Of a stretch of 64,000 nt of DNA, positions 25,714 through 34,679 are shown piece by piece. Each line of letters opens with the position of its first letter. Within the stretch, counting starts at the first letter, position 1. A program made the translations under genes and the position numbers. Source of the stretch: Maritimibacter alkaliphilus (GTDB taxonomy: Bacteria > Pseudomonadota > Alphaproteobacteria > Rhodobacterales > Rhodobacteraceae); contig NZ_JAHVIT010000002.1 of assembly GCF_019801605.1 (NCBI RefSeq), forward strand, positions 1 through 64,000. The letters run 5' to 3'. The notes beneath the pieces are model-generated. The model was not told the origin of the DNA. It ran no database searches and was given only the letters and a program-made list of their open reading frames with translations.

Positions 25714-27246
25714 TCAGAGCTGCCCGTCCACCGGCAGGAGCCAGGCGAGGTTCGCGATCAGCTTCCGGAACGCCCCGGCGGTGGGTTCATCGTGGAAGCT
25801 GTAGGCACCGCCCGCATCGCGCGCCGACCAGAGCGTTTTGCCCTCGGAATCGAGCGAGAGATGGTAGGTCAGCCGGGCGATGTCATCCTCGATCCCCGCC
25901 AGCAGATCGCGGGTCAGCGACGCGCTGTGGACCACGACCCCCATCTCCGTGTTCACCTTGATCGAGCGCGGGTCGAAATTCAGCGATCCCACGAATGTGT
26001 CGGTATCGTCGATCAGCACCAGCTTGGTGTGCATGGTCAGGTGATGGTCGGGCGCGTCGCGCAGGAAGGGCTTCACCTCGTAGAGTTCGACCCCCGCCGC
26101 GAGCAGGCGATCGCGATAGGGCAGGTAGCCGCCGTGCACGTAGGGATGATTGGTCGCGGCCAGCGAATTGGTCACCACCCGCACCCGGACCCCGCGCGCC
26201 ACCAGCCCTTCGAGCATCGACGCGCCCCATTCCTCCGGCACGAAGTAGGGGGTGATGATCGTCACCTGCTTCTGCGCCGCAACGATCCGCTGCATCAGCC
26301 CCTCGGCCAGCAGCCGGGGCCCGCCGCGCACCTTCTGGCGCAGCTTGTCCGGCGTGTCCGACAGCACCTCCGCCGTGGCGGAGTAGAGCGCGCGCCGCCC
26401 CGAGAGCACGTCCTTCAGGTAGGTCGAGCCGACCGCCTGCCGGTAGACATCCCCCGCGCCGCGTTCGGCATTGCGGGCCAGCACCTCCTCAATCACGGCG
26501 CGGAAGTCGGTGCGCGCGGGACGGGCATAGGCCTCGACCGGCAGGGAGAAGCCGTCGTTCCAGTAGAGCTCGAAGACCTTGGTCAGATCCGCAACCTCGC
26601 CGCCGGTCAGGAACAGGTCGAAATCCGCGAATTCGGATTCGGTATCGATCTGGTAATATTCATCCGCGATATTGCGCCCGCCGAGGATGGCGTGGCGGCC
26701 GTCGACGATGAAGGCCTTGTTGTGCATCCGCCGGTTCACCCGGGGAAAGTCCGTCAGGTAGCTGAGCGCCTTGGACGACCGCACGCCCAGCGGGTTGAAC
26801 ACCCGCACGCTGATCCGCGGGTGCGAGGACAGGAAGGCCATCTGCGAATCCCGCGCCGTGGTCATGGCGTCATCCACCAGCAGCCGCACGGCGACACCGC
26901 GGTCGGCGGCGTCGATCAGCGCCAGCGAAACCAGCGCCCCGGCCATGTCGGGGCGGATCAGGAACGTCTGGATGTCGATGCGATGCTGGGCGCGGTCGAT
27001 CATGCTCAACCGCGCGCCAAGGGCGTCGTTGCCCTCCACCAGCGGCATGACGCGGGTCGGCGCGGCCCCGCTGGAGGCCACCACCGGCACCTCGGTCTGT
27101 GGGCGCGGTTCGCTGCGGGGCACCGTGGCATCCAGCGATACGCAGCCCGCCAAGCCACACAAAAGCAGCGCCAGGCCCGCCCCCCGCATCCTGCCCCCCG
27201 GCCGCGACAGGGGGTTGAGACGACCGGAGACGGGAAACACTGCCAT
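25714..27246 (-). CDS. Phospholipase D-family lipoprotein (cardiolipin synthase-like)
   Basis: The protein, 510 residues from the ATG at 27246, has a lipoprotein signal with lipobox LAGC (Cys35). It also has two HKD motifs: HNKAFIVDGRHAILGGRN near residue 175 and HTKLVLIDDTDTFVGSLNFD in the C-terminal half. These form the active site of phospholipase D and cardiolipin-synthase enzymes, which transfer or hydrolyse phosphatidyl groups. A later ATG at 27189 would give a shorter, more usual lipoprotein signal; neither has a clear Shine-Dalgarno. It resembles YmdC/ClsC-type proteins, but the exact substrate is not determined. Confidence 0.87.
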   Translation of the reverse strand: MAVFPVSGRLNPLSRPGGRMRGAGLALLLCGLAGCVSLDATVPRSEPRPQTEVPVVASSGAAPTRVMPLVEGNDALGARLSMIDRAQHRIDIQTFLIRPDMAGALVSLALIDAADRGVAVRLLVDDAMTTARDSQMAFLSSHPRISVRVFNPLGVRSSKALSYLTDFPRVNRRMHNKAFIVDGRHAILGGRNIADEYYQIDTESEFADFDLFLTGGEVADLTKVFELYWNDGFSLPVEAYARPARTDFRAVIEEVLARNAERGAGDVYRQAVGSTYLKDVLSGRRALYSATAEVLSDTPDKLRQKVRGGPRLLAEGLMQRIVAAQKQVTIITPYFVPEEWGASMLEGLVARGVRVRVVTNSLAATNHPYVHGGYLPYRDRLLAAGVELYEVKPFLRDAPDHHLTMHTKLVLIDDTDTFVGSLNFDPRSIKVNTEMGVVVHSASLTRDLLAGIEDDIARLTYHLSLDSEGKTLWSARDAGGAYSFHDEPTAGAFRKLIANLAWLLPVDGQL

Positions 27247-27445
27247 GATACTTGCCTAACTGCGGGCCCCCACGGGCGCCATCGCGGCCATGAAAGCCTG
27301 CGGCGCGACCCGAATCAAGGAGGTGCGCGACGACTCCCGCGCGGACGCGGCACCACGACCACAGCTGCTGCCCAGACAGAAACCCCGGGGCCGAACGAAC
27401 GGCTCCGGGGCAGGTCGGCTCAGGCGACAATTCTGGCGCGCCGGC

Positions 27446-28327
27446 TCAGCGCACCTCCATCCGCGGCGCGAAGTCGAGCAGAACCCGCAGCGCCGCAGAG
27501 GCATTGCGCCGCGACGGATAGACGATGTTCACCGGGAGTTCGGGCATCTCGTATTCCGTCAGCACGCTGACCAGGCGCCCTTCCTCCACGTCCTTTCGGA
27601 TCAGGAACTCGGGCATGAAGGCCAGCCCCATGCCAGCGACCGCCGCGGCGCGGATCATCTCGCCGTTATTGGTCATGAAGGCGGGGTGCACCTTCTGATG
27701 CTGCACCTCGCGTCCCAGCCGGAACGGCCAGGTGCCCGCACCGCGCATGTTGGTATAGTGCAGCGCCCGATGCTGGGCGAGGTCCCCGGGTCGCTCGGGC
27801 ATACCGTATTCCTGAAGGTACGCCGGCGCGCCCACGATGAAGGTCGAGACACTGTCGATGCGCCGGGCGTGCAACGCGCTGTCTTCCAGTTCACCCACCC
27901 GGATCGCGGCGTCGTAGCCCTGACCGATCAGGTCGACGATGCCATCGTCTAGCACCATCTCGAGCTGGATCGCCGGGTAGTTCCGGCAGAACCGCAGGAT
28001 ATGAGGCTGCAACACGGCATTGGTGTAGGACAGCGGCGCACCGATCTTGAGCCGGCCCGAGGCGGTGTTCACCTCGGCCTTCACGCTCTCGTCGGCCTCG
28101 GCCATGAGGTCGAGGATCCGCCGGACCTTGCCGTAGTAGTCCAGCCCGATCGCCGTCGGACGGACGGAGCGGGTTGAGCGGGTCAGCAACCGGGCGCCAA
28201 GCCGGGCCTCGATATCGCTGATATGTTTGGAGCACATGCTCTTGGAGATGCCGAGCCGCCGCGCAGCCGCGGAGAAACTGCCCTCCTCGATGATCAGTGC
28301 ATAGGCCTGCAGTGCGACGGTATCCAT
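27446..28327 (-). CDS. LysR family transcriptional regulator
   Basis: This 293-residue regulator has an N-terminal winged helix-turn-helix (FSAAARRLGISKSMCSKHISDIEARLGARLLTRSTR) and a LysR substrate-binding domain starting near residue 88. The ATG at 28327 is chosen because AAGGA lies eight bases before it; the ATG at 28336 overlaps that site. The usual divergent target is missing: the next 343 bases on the other side hold no plus-strand gene I can support. Its regulon may be elsewhere. It most resembles the CrgA/AaeR-like subgroup. Confidence 0.88.
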   Translation of the reverse strand: MDTVALQAYALIIEEGSFSAAARRLGISKSMCSKHISDIEARLGARLLTRSTRSVRPTAIGLDYYGKVRRILDLMAEADESVKAEVNTASGRLKIGAPLSYTNAVLQPHILRFCRNYPAIQLEMVLDDGIVDLIGQGYDAAIRVGELEDSALHARRIDSVSTFIVGAPAYLQEYGMPERPGDLAQHRALHYTNMRGAGTWPFRLGREVQHQKVHPAFMTNNGEMIRAAAVAGMGLAFMPEFLIRKDVEEGRLVSVLTEYEMPELPVNIVYPSRRNASAALRVLLDFAPRMEVR

Positions 28328-28670
28328 GCCGTTCATCCTTGTTGAAACGCCTGAAACCCTGACGCCGGCGAGGACGCAGGGACGGGTGGATGGACAGGCC
28401 ATCAACCGGCCACCACGAACCAATCATGGCGCCATTGGATCAGAATAGTGCACAAAAGTGCAAGGGTCCCGAAGGACCGGTGGCGAAGCGCCGCCGCGTC
28501 ACCGCCTGCATGTCAGGGAGGAGTCAGGCGGGAGCGGCGGCTTCCTCGTGGGGGTCGCGTCCGGGAAACGCGCCCCGTGGTCCCGAGGAAATCGGGAGGG
28601 TCGTGGGGTGGGTCAGCGGGGCCCTCAACGGGGCCGCCCCGCTGGAGCGGCACGCCCTGCCCCGTGGCCC
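28328..28670. other. Intergenic stretch upstream of the LysR gene
   Basis: I see no gene in these 343 bases. TGCAC-AAAA-GTGCA at 28449-28462 is a small inverted repeat that could be a regulator site for the LysR gene. Near 28617-28647 CAGCGGGG and CCCCGCTG can form a GC-rich hairpin without a T-run, which may mark the end of the small exported-protein gene transcribed from the right. Confidence 0.4.
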
Positions 28671-28982
28671 TTACCGGCCGTTATCGGGGAGCGGGCCCGT
28701 TTCGCCGCGGGGGAAGGTCGTCACGCCCACGGTGCGCTCCGCGTCCAGACCCATTTTGGCCCGGTCGCCGAAGGTGTAGAACTGGTCGGCGTCCATGTGG
28801 CGGACGGTACCGCGGGTCACCGGAACCTCGTCGTTGATCTGCGCGGCCTGGTCGGTCGGCGCATAGATCAGTTCGGCGGGCACGTTGCGGGTAACCTGCT
28901 GTGCCTCCTGAGCAAGCGGTGCTGCAGCGGCTGCACCCGCGGTGATCATCAGGGCGGTGGCGGCAAGTGCTGCGAATTTCAT
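28671..28982 (-). CDS. Small exported protein of unknown function
   Basis: The 103-residue protein starts MKFAALAATALMITAGAAAAA, a clear Sec signal peptide cleaved near residue 21. The mature part of about 80 residues has no cysteine pair or domain that I recognise; it contains VPVTRGTVRHMDADQFYTFGDRAKMGLDAERTVGVTTFP. AAGGAG lies before the ATG at 28982, which supports this start over the upstream in-frame ATGs. It is probably periplasmic. Function unknown. Confidence 0.75.
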   Translation of the reverse strand: MKFAALAATALMITAGAAAAAPLAQEAQQVTRNVPAELIYAPTDQAAQINDEVPVTRGTVRHMDADQFYTFGDRAKMGLDAERTVGVTTFPRGETGPLPDNGR

Positions 28983-29422
28983 GACATCTCTCCTTGGTCG
29001 GTGTGTGTCCATTGTGGTGCGCGACTGTTTTCGTCGTGCCTTACAGAACAAGAGATAGGCACCATACCTTCCGATATTAGACATCAATCATTGCATTCAT
29101 TGTTCGATCAGAAGGCCCAATCGAGAATGAACTCTGAGTGACCCGTCCGACCATCAACATACCATCCTTGGGCCACTCGCCACGGAAGGCACCCTGCGCC
29201 GCGCAACCGCTTGAGGGCAGCAGCTAGAGAGGGCCGCCCGGGTTATGGGCGAGAGAAGAACACCCACCCGGCGATTGTCCACCGGACGCATCCCCTGTCA
29301 TCTCCGGACCGGCACAGATGCGAAAAGGGCGCCCCGTGGGGCGCCCTGCGTGAGTGGTGGTCTTGGGTAATGTCGATGCTTCCGAGTGAAGCCTGACCCG
29401 CCCGTCCGGCGGGCCGCAGTGG
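28983..29422. other. Intergenic stretch between two small exported-protein genes
   Basis: This 440-base region contains the AT-richer promoter area of the 28671-28982 gene near 29040-29110. It also holds the terminator of the 29423-29560 gene at 29323-29346. I find no convincing open reading frame or RNA gene in it. Confidence 0.5.
29323..29346 (-). terminator. Terminator of the small gene at 29423-29560
   Basis: On the minus strand GGGCGCCC and its complement form a perfect eight-base stem with a four-base loop, followed by TTTTCGC. It lies 77 bases after the stop of the small gene. Confidence 0.8.
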
Positions 29423-29560
29423 TCAGTACCGTCGTGCGGGCCGGGCGTCGCGCCTGGTCACGGGCACCACGGCGAGGGCCGGGCGGGGCTGGGCGGCCCG
29501 CAGCTGACCGCCAAGGGCGATCGCGGCAAGGGCGGCGCAGGTGAGGAAAAGCAGGTGCAT
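29423..29560 (-). CDS. Very small membrane or exported protein (45 aa)
   Basis: The 45-residue product begins MHLLFLTCAALAAIALGGQL, a hydrophobic signal or anchor. It ends in a short Arg-rich tail (TRRDARPARRY). A strong AGGAGG lies seven bases before the ATG at 29560, and a good terminator follows, so this short frame is probably translated from its own transcript. I do not recognise a family. It could be a signal-anchored peptide or simply a short exported protein. Confidence 0.55.
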   Translation of the reverse strand: MHLLFLTCAALAAIALGGQLRAAQPRPALAVVPVTRRDARPARRY

Positions 29561-29708
29561 GATGACCCTCCTGTTGGCCTCTGAATTGGGGGTGAAGCGC
29601 GGTCTGCGCCTCCCGTACCAGAGATATGCACTCCGCCCGGGGATACCAGAGGGCGGGGAGTGAACCCTCTTTTCGACCCCACCGAACAATCGGTACCCCT
29701 TTCGTGCA

Positions 29709-29743
29709 GGCAGGCAAACCAAACCGCACACGGTCTGCCTGCC
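29709..29743 (-). terminator. Hairpin after the FUSC gene
   Basis: GGCAGGCA (29709-29716) and TGCCTGCC (29736-29743) pair perfectly, with an inner ACCG/CGGT pairing. The hairpin lies 15 bases beyond the FUSC stop on the minus strand. It has no long T-run. Confidence 0.5.
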
Positions 29744-29758
29744 GCTGTCGCGCCAGCC

Positions 29759-31636
29759 TCAGGCCACGGGCGCCACCAGCCGCAGCCCCGCCGCGGCGGC
29801 GCGCAGCATCTCGGCCTCGCCGGTGCGCCGGCGCAGGGCAAGGCGCGACAGAGCACTGCCCGCCCGCTCCGGCTGGCTGCGGAACCGCGCCACACGGGCC
29901 AGTGCCGCGCGGGCCGCGCGCCGGTCGCTGGCGCTCGCCTGCGGATCGGACAGAAGCCCGTGGCAGTAGAGCACCGCGTGGCCCAGCGTCAGCAGCGCCA
30001 GCGAAACCTCCAGCGCCTGCCCGTTGGCCCGGGCGGAGCGTTCGGACACCCGCACCAGCCGCAACGTGCGATGATAGAGGCGGGCCTGCCACGTCTTGCG
30101 GCGCTCCAGCGCGCGCGGGTCGGCGGCGAGATCGGCAAGGTCGTGGCGCATCATCGCCAGCAGGGTCTCGCTCCGCCGCCGCAGAGACAGGGGATAGACC
30201 AGCCGATAGGCGACATAGGCCGTGGCCGGCGCGGCGATCACGGCGATCCCGGCGGTGGCGGACTGGACAAAACTGCCCTCCAGCGGCCAGTGCGGCTGAA
30301 GCATCAGTAGTAGCAGCATGTTGTAGTCGAAGCTGGCCGCCGTGGTCCGGTGATGGGCCACGAGGAAGGGCCCGACGAGGATGAAGGGCAGCGTGAGCAG
30401 GATCATCTGCGTCTCGCTCCCGGCCAGCGGCCAGGCGAGCCAGCGACAGGCCAGCGCCCCCAGCACGCCGAGGAGCTGCCCGGTGAAGACGAAGCGCATC
30501 ATCCCCGTGGGATTGGGGAAGGTGGAGAAGAGCGAGAGCATGATCGACAGGCCGAGCAGCATGTAGGCCCCGGCGCTCCACCCCGTCGCAAGCCAGATCG
30601 CGCCGAAGAGGAGGATCATGCCGCCGGCGCGGATCATCGCCTCGCGGGCGCCGACCCAGTCGCGGTGCAGCACCTGCGGCAGGGCGGCCTCGGACCGGAC
30701 CGGCCCCTCGGGGGACCAGCTGCGCAGCGCCTCGGCCAGCGGGGCCAGCGTGCCGTCGAGACCCACCTCGCTCTCCGCGCCACCGGCGGCACAGACCTCT
30801 TCCAGCGCACGCGCGGCGCTGCCGATCTGGCCCGCCCGCAGCGCCTCGGCCGCGTCCTGCAACCCGGCCGCGCTCGCCGCGCTTTCGAAGCTCCGCCCGC
30901 GGCCACGCCGCCAGAGCAGCAACGCAATGGCCGCGATCAGCAGGTCCCGCGTCGCCCGCACCATGTGCCGCGACCGGATCGAGCCCGCGCCATGCTGGTC
31001 GAGCAGTTCCTCAGCCTCGGCAATCCGGTGCAGCAGCGCCTGGTCCACGGCCTCGGCATCCGCCGGCGCGGGCCGTGCGGCGCGGGCCAGCAGGTCCGCC
31101 AGCAACGCAAGAACACCCCGGCGCAGGCCCCCGCCATCGGCGGGCGGCGCAAAGACGTAGCCGATGAGGGCGGCCACGATGACACCGGTCAGCACCGTTG
31201 CCATCCGGTCCGCGCCAAGCGCCAGCACGCGATCGGGATGCGCCGCATCCAGCAGGGCGACCATGGCGGCGGTATAGCCCGCCAGCACCGCCCCGTAGCA
31301 GACGAAGCCGCGCAGCAGGTTGCCCGCCCCGGTGCAGAGCGCCACCCAGAGCGCGAGACCGATCACCAGCAGGGAAGTGTCGTACTGCGCGCCAAGCACG
31401 AGCAGCACCCCGGCGATGGAGCCGACGACCGTGCCAAGCACCCGGAACAGGCTCTTCTCGATCAGCTGGCCGCGGGTCGGCTGCGAGGCGGCCCAGACCG
31501 CCATGCCTGCCCATTGCGGATGTTCCAGCCCCAGAAGCCACGCGAGCACGAAGGCGAGGGCCGCGGCGACCGCGGTCCGCGCCGCATAGGAGAGGCGGCC
31601 GGCATCGAAGCCGGCCGTGGCGAGAAACGCGGTCAT
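29759..31636 (-). CDS. FUSC-family inner-membrane exporter
   Basis: The 625-residue protein has two similar halves. Each has a block of about five or six transmembrane segments (starting ARTAVAAALAFVLAWLLGLEHPQWAGMAVW and again AGGMILLFGAIWLATGWSAGAYMLLGLSIM) and a cytoplasmic helical region. That is the FUSC layout of fusaric acid resistance and AaeB-type p-hydroxybenzoate efflux proteins. Its start overlaps the stop of a marR gene (ATGA), so the regulator and pump form one operon. A likely role is export of aromatic or other weak acids; the substrate is not known. Confidence 0.88.
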   Translation of the reverse strand: MTAFLATAGFDAGRLSYAARTAVAAALAFVLAWLLGLEHPQWAGMAVWAASQPTRGQLIEKSLFRVLGTVVGSIAGVLLVLGAQYDTSLLVIGLALWVALCTGAGNLLRGFVCYGAVLAGYTAAMVALLDAAHPDRVLALGADRMATVLTGVIVAALIGYVFAPPADGGGLRRGVLALLADLLARAARPAPADAEAVDQALLHRIAEAEELLDQHGAGSIRSRHMVRATRDLLIAAIALLLWRRGRGRSFESAASAAGLQDAAEALRAGQIGSAARALEEVCAAGGAESEVGLDGTLAPLAEALRSWSPEGPVRSEAALPQVLHRDWVGAREAMIRAGGMILLFGAIWLATGWSAGAYMLLGLSIMLSLFSTFPNPTGMMRFVFTGQLLGVLGALACRWLAWPLAGSETQMILLTLPFILVGPFLVAHHRTTAASFDYNMLLLLMLQPHWPLEGSFVQSATAGIAVIAAPATAYVAYRLVYPLSLRRRSETLLAMMRHDLADLAADPRALERRKTWQARLYHRTLRLVRVSERSARANGQALEVSLALLTLGHAVLYCHGLLSDPQASASDRRAARAALARVARFRSQPERAGSALSRLALRRRTGEAEMLRAAAAGLRLVAPVA

Positions 31637-32115
31637 GGCGTGGGCTCCCCGTCCAGCAGGCCCTGCACGCGGGCGTTGATCCCGTCCAGCGCGGCCATCA
31701 TCTGCTCGATCTGGCGATCGTCGAGGTCCGCCAGCATGCGCCGCTCGATGCTCAGCACCCGGGACCGCACGCGGAGGACCTCCTCCTCCCCGGCGGGGGT
31801 CAGCACGATGTGGCGGGCGCGGCGGTCATCGGGCGGGATGCGCCGCTCGACGAAGCCACGGGCGACCAGCAGGTCGATCAGCCGCACCAGCGAGGAGGCA
31901 TCGACCCCGACGCGCTGCGCCAATTCGCCCTGCGGGATGCCGTCGCCGCCCTCGGCGAGGTGCATCAGAGGGGCCCAGCTGGCATCGGTCAGACCCTCGC
32001 GGGCAAGCTCATGGTCGATCGCGCGGCGCCAGCGACGGGCAAGGGTCACGAAGGTGAAGCCGATCCGCTCGCGGACCGGCACGGGAGGAGGTGCAATATC
32101 GGACATGCCGTCCAT
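31633..32115 (-). CDS. MarR family transcriptional regulator of the FUSC exporter
   Basis: This 160-residue regulator has the MarR winged helix: LTDASWAPLMHLAEGGDGIPQGELAQRVGVDASSLVRLIDLLVARGFVERRIPPDDRRARHIVLT. It is typical in length. Starts at 32115 and 32106 are both possible; neither has a good Shine-Dalgarno. Translational overlap with the FUSC gene suggests that it represses its own operon until a small aromatic or phenolic ligand binds. An inverted-repeat candidate operator lies just upstream at 32126-32161. Confidence 0.9.
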   Translation of the reverse strand: MDGMSDIAPPPVPVRERIGFTFVTLARRWRRAIDHELAREGLTDASWAPLMHLAEGGDGIPQGELAQRVGVDASSLVRLIDLLVARGFVERRIPPDDRRARHIVLTPAGEEEVLRVRSRVLSIERRMLADLDDRQIEQMMAALDGINARVQGLLDGEPTP

Positions 32116-32125
32116 GTGCGCGAGA

Positions 32126-32161
32126 ATGGTTGGCAATTCAAATGATTTTGCTCCAAACCAT
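32126..32161. promoter_or_regulatory. Candidate MarR operator
   Basis: ATGGTT (32126-32131) and AACCAT (32156-32161) form an outer inverted repeat around AATTCAAATGATTTT, whose core resembles the ATTCAAATGAAT-type sites used by many MarR proteins. The position just upstream of the marR start fits autorepression. This is inferred from sequence only. Confidence 0.45.
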
Positions 32162-32302
32162 CTGAACGCATGGCAGGACTGCAGGGATCGAAACGCTTCT
32201 GCCGCATCGAGGCGCCCAAATGTGCCCAGAGGCCACCCGGATGGCCCCCGCCCCACCCGCACGATGCCCTTGCGATGAAGCTGCGCTGCGGCGGGCGTGC
32301 CG

Positions 32303-33064
32303 TCAGTCCGCAACCTGCCAGCCTGCGCGGTTCCGACGCGCGGGAAAGCGGTCTGCCAGTCCGAGGTCATCGATCCGGTCGAGGCTGGCCTCGAAGAGCC
32401 CGCGGTTGACCGGCACGTCGTCGGGCGTCAGCGCGACCCTGCGCAGGGCGGCGGCCCGGGGGGCATAGGCCTCGTAGAGCGCCCGCAGATCAGCCACGGC
32501 GCAGCCCGCGGAGATGTCGATGCGCAGGTCGCATTGCGGGATGTCCTCCGCCCCCGTCACCTGCAAGGCGGCGGACTTCAGCGGCCCGTGGATCTCTCCC
32601 CCCGCAGCCAGCCCGGCCTCCAGCCCGCGCAGCAGGCGCGCGGCCAGCGGCAGGCCCGCGGCGGCAGAGAACCCCGCGACCATGGCATCGGTCACCCCGT
32701 CATTGGCAAGGATATTGCCAAGCGCGAGGCACTCAGGCCCGGCGCTGTGGGTGTAGATCGAATACATCCGGTCACCGTGGTGCACCGCCCAGTGACCCCG
32801 GGCATCCAGCACGCCCACCTGCCGCCAGCCGATGTCCGGCGTGGCGGCGACGATCTCGTCCAGCACCGCCTCGGCCTCCAGCCCCCGGTGCAACAGGTCT
32901 GCCCCGAGGATCCCGAGACGCGGGTCGGTGCGGTGCTGCGACAGCACCGCGCCCCGGCCATGGACGAGGTGGACGCAGCGGTTGCCGACGGCGAGGTCTG
33001 ACGTGGTGATGGCGGCCCCGACGGCGCCGCTCTCCGGGCAGCGCCCGATCATGGAAAAGGTCAT
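32303..33064 (-). CDS. DUF1028 domain protein (Ntn-hydrolase-like)
   Basis: The 253-residue protein starts MTFSMIGRCPESGAVGAAITTSDLAVGNRCVHL and continues with QHRTDPRLGILGADLLHRGLEAEAVLDEIV, QVGVLDARGHWAVHHGD and NILANDGVTDAM. These are the conserved features of DUF1028. The family resembles N-terminal nucleophile hydrolases and is often seen beside amidases or peptide metabolism genes, but its reaction is not established. GGGGAACC precedes the ATG at 33064. It has no obvious operon partner. Confidence 0.85.
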   Translation of the reverse strand: MTFSMIGRCPESGAVGAAITTSDLAVGNRCVHLVHGRGAVLSQHRTDPRLGILGADLLHRGLEAEAVLDEIVAATPDIGWRQVGVLDARGHWAVHHGDRMYSIYTHSAGPECLALGNILANDGVTDAMVAGFSAAAGLPLAARLLRGLEAGLAAGGEIHGPLKSAALQVTGAEDIPQCDLRIDISAGCAVADLRALYEAYAPRAAALRRVALTPDDVPVNRGLFEASLDRIDDLGLADRFPARRNRAGWQVAD

Positions 33065-33356
33065 CTCGGTTCCCCTGCACCTGCCCACTGGATGGGCCCT
33101 TCCGGATTGGCCCTCCGGACTGGCCCGTCGCCACAGCCCACCATCACGGCCCACCCGCGCCGGCCTGCCCTGCACCCTAGACCGCGGCTTCGGGACAAGG
33201 CCAGACGGCAATGGCGCGAATGCAGGCCACCCCGGACGATGGCCGCGCACAGGCCAGGCACCGACCACGCAAGCCGCTGCGCAGACCTGTCAAAAAGCCC
33301 GCCACCCCCGTACGGCAGGCCTTGCCCGCCCCGCCGCAACCTGCCACCCAAGGCGC

Positions 33357-33959
33357 ATGACCCGCCTTGCCCGCCTCAGCGCCGCCCTCATCGGATGTCT
33401 TGCCGCCCTGTCGCTCGCGGGGGAGTTCATCAACACCGCCGTGGGCAACCCGGACCTCGGGCCGCTTCAGGTGGCGTGGCGGTTGCTGCGCTTCTTCACC
33501 ATCACGACCAATGTCCTCGTGGCGGGCACCTTCCTCGCCATCGGGTTTGGCCGTGCACGGGCCCGGCCCAGCTGGCTGACAGCCCTGACCCTCTGGATCG
33601 GGATCGTGAGCGCTGTCTACTGGCTGCTCCTTGCGGGCGCACCGGGCCCGCGCCTGATCGGGCGGCTGGCCGATCTGGGGCTGCACAGCTACGTGCCCGC
33701 GGCGGTCGGCCTGTGGTGGGTGATCTTCGCACCCAAGGCGCGGCTGGGGCAGCGGCAGGCGCTGATCTGGCTGGCCTATCCGCTGCTCTATGTCGCCTAT
33801 GTCTTTGCCCGGGCGCAGGGCGGCGACGCCTATCCCTACTACTTCCTGAACCCCGGCGCGGTCGGCACCGGGGGACTGGTGCTCTACATCCTCGGGCTGG
33901 GGGCCGCCTTCTATCTCGGCGGCCTCGCCCTGATCTTCATTGGACGGCTCTTCCGCTGA
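33357..33959 (+). CDS. Pr6Pr family membrane protein
   Basis: The 200-residue protein has six predicted transmembrane helices and the Pr6Pr family features FFTITTNVLVAGTFLAIG, LGLHSYVPAAVGLWWVIFAPK and LAYPLLYVAYVFARAQGGDAYPYYFLNP. Its biochemical role is unknown. The ATG at 33357 begins right at the first hydrophobic segment; no strong Shine-Dalgarno is visible. The 292-base gap before it holds nothing I can support. It ends three bases before the convergent FAH-family gene. Confidence 0.82.
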   Translation: MTRLARLSAALIGCLAALSLAGEFINTAVGNPDLGPLQVAWRLLRFFTITTNVLVAGTFLAIGFGRARARPSWLTALTLWIGIVSAVYWLLLAGAPGPRLIGRLADLGLHSYVPAAVGLWWVIFAPKARLGQRQALIWLAYPLLYVAYVFARAQGGDAYPYYFLNPGAVGTGGLVLYILGLGAAFYLGGLALIFIGRLFR

Positions 33960-33962
33960 GGG

Positions 33963-34652
33963 TCAGGCCATCTCGGTGATGGTCAGGGAGATCGGGCTCA
34001 GCCCCTCGACCCCGGCCTCCAGAACGTCGCCGGGCTGCACCGGACCCACGTTCTCGGGCGTGCCCGTCATGATCAGGTCACCGGGCCGCAGGTGATAGAA
34101 GGTCGAGAGGTGGGCGATGATCTCGGGCACCCTGTGCACCAGCAGGTCGAGCGTGCTGTCCTGCTTCGTCTCGCCGTTCTGGTCCAGCCAGATGCGCTGT
34201 GTTCCGGGGGTGAAGTCGGCAGCTTTGGTGATCGGCGCGAAGACGGCGGATTGCTCGACATCCTTGCCCAGCGACCACGGGCGCAGCTTGGTGCGTTCGC
34301 GGATCTGCAGGTCGCGGCGCGTCATGTCGAGCGCGGCGCAATAGCCATAGACCGCCGCGGCGCCCTCCTCCGGGGTGCACTGGAAGACCTCGGCGCCCAT
34401 GGCGACGGCCAGCTCGATCTCGAAATGGTAATCCTCGGTCCCGCCGGGATAGGGCGTGGCGGCGCCGGTCAGCACCATGTTGGCGGGCGACTTGGTGAAA
34501 TAGAACGGCTGCTCGCGGTCCACCTCGTAGCCCATCTCGGCGGCATGGGCGGCATAGTTGCGCCCGACACAGAAGATGCGGCGCACCGGGTAGCCTTCGC
34601 CCTCACCCAGCACGGGAATGTCGGGGATCGGCGGCAGATCGAAGAGGCTCAT
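33963..34652 (-). CDS. Fumarylacetoacetate hydrolase (FAH) family protein
   Basis: The 229-residue protein has the FAH core: IFCVGRNYAAHAAEMG, YFTKSPANMVLTGA, the metal-binding DYHFEIELAVAMG, and TGTPENVGPVQPGDVLEAGVEG. This family includes acylpyruvases, oxaloacetate decarboxylases and catechol-pathway hydratases. The short length and motifs fit the FAHD1/YcgM-like acylpyruvate hydrolase group. AAAGGA precedes the ATG at 34652. A GntR-like palindrome overlaps its promoter region. Confidence 0.88.
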   Translation of the reverse strand: MSLFDLPPIPDIPVLGEGEGYPVRRIFCVGRNYAAHAAEMGYEVDREQPFYFTKSPANMVLTGAATPYPGGTEDYHFEIELAVAMGAEVFQCTPEEGAAAVYGYCAALDMTRRDLQIRERTKLRPWSLGKDVEQSAVFAPITKAADFTPGTQRIWLDQNGETKQDSTLDLLVHRVPEIIAHLSTFYHLRPGDLIMTGTPENVGPVQPGDVLEAGVEGLSPISLTITEMA

Positions 34653-34667
34653 GGCGATTCCTTTACA

Positions 34668-34679
34668 CTAATATACCAG
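34668..34679. promoter_or_regulatory. GntR/FCD-like palindrome before the FAH-family gene
   Basis: CTGGTATATTAG on the minus strand resembles the TGGTATACCA core recognised by FCD-type GntR regulators. It lies 15 bases before the FAH-family start codon, where a repressor could block transcription or initiation. No such regulator is encoded in the window. Confidence 0.35.

Noticed and set aside
30350-32278. Plus-strand frame of 642 codons opposite the FUSC and marR genes
   Set aside because: It is Gln/Glu/His/Gly-rich low-complexity sequence opposite genes with clear domains and coupled starts.
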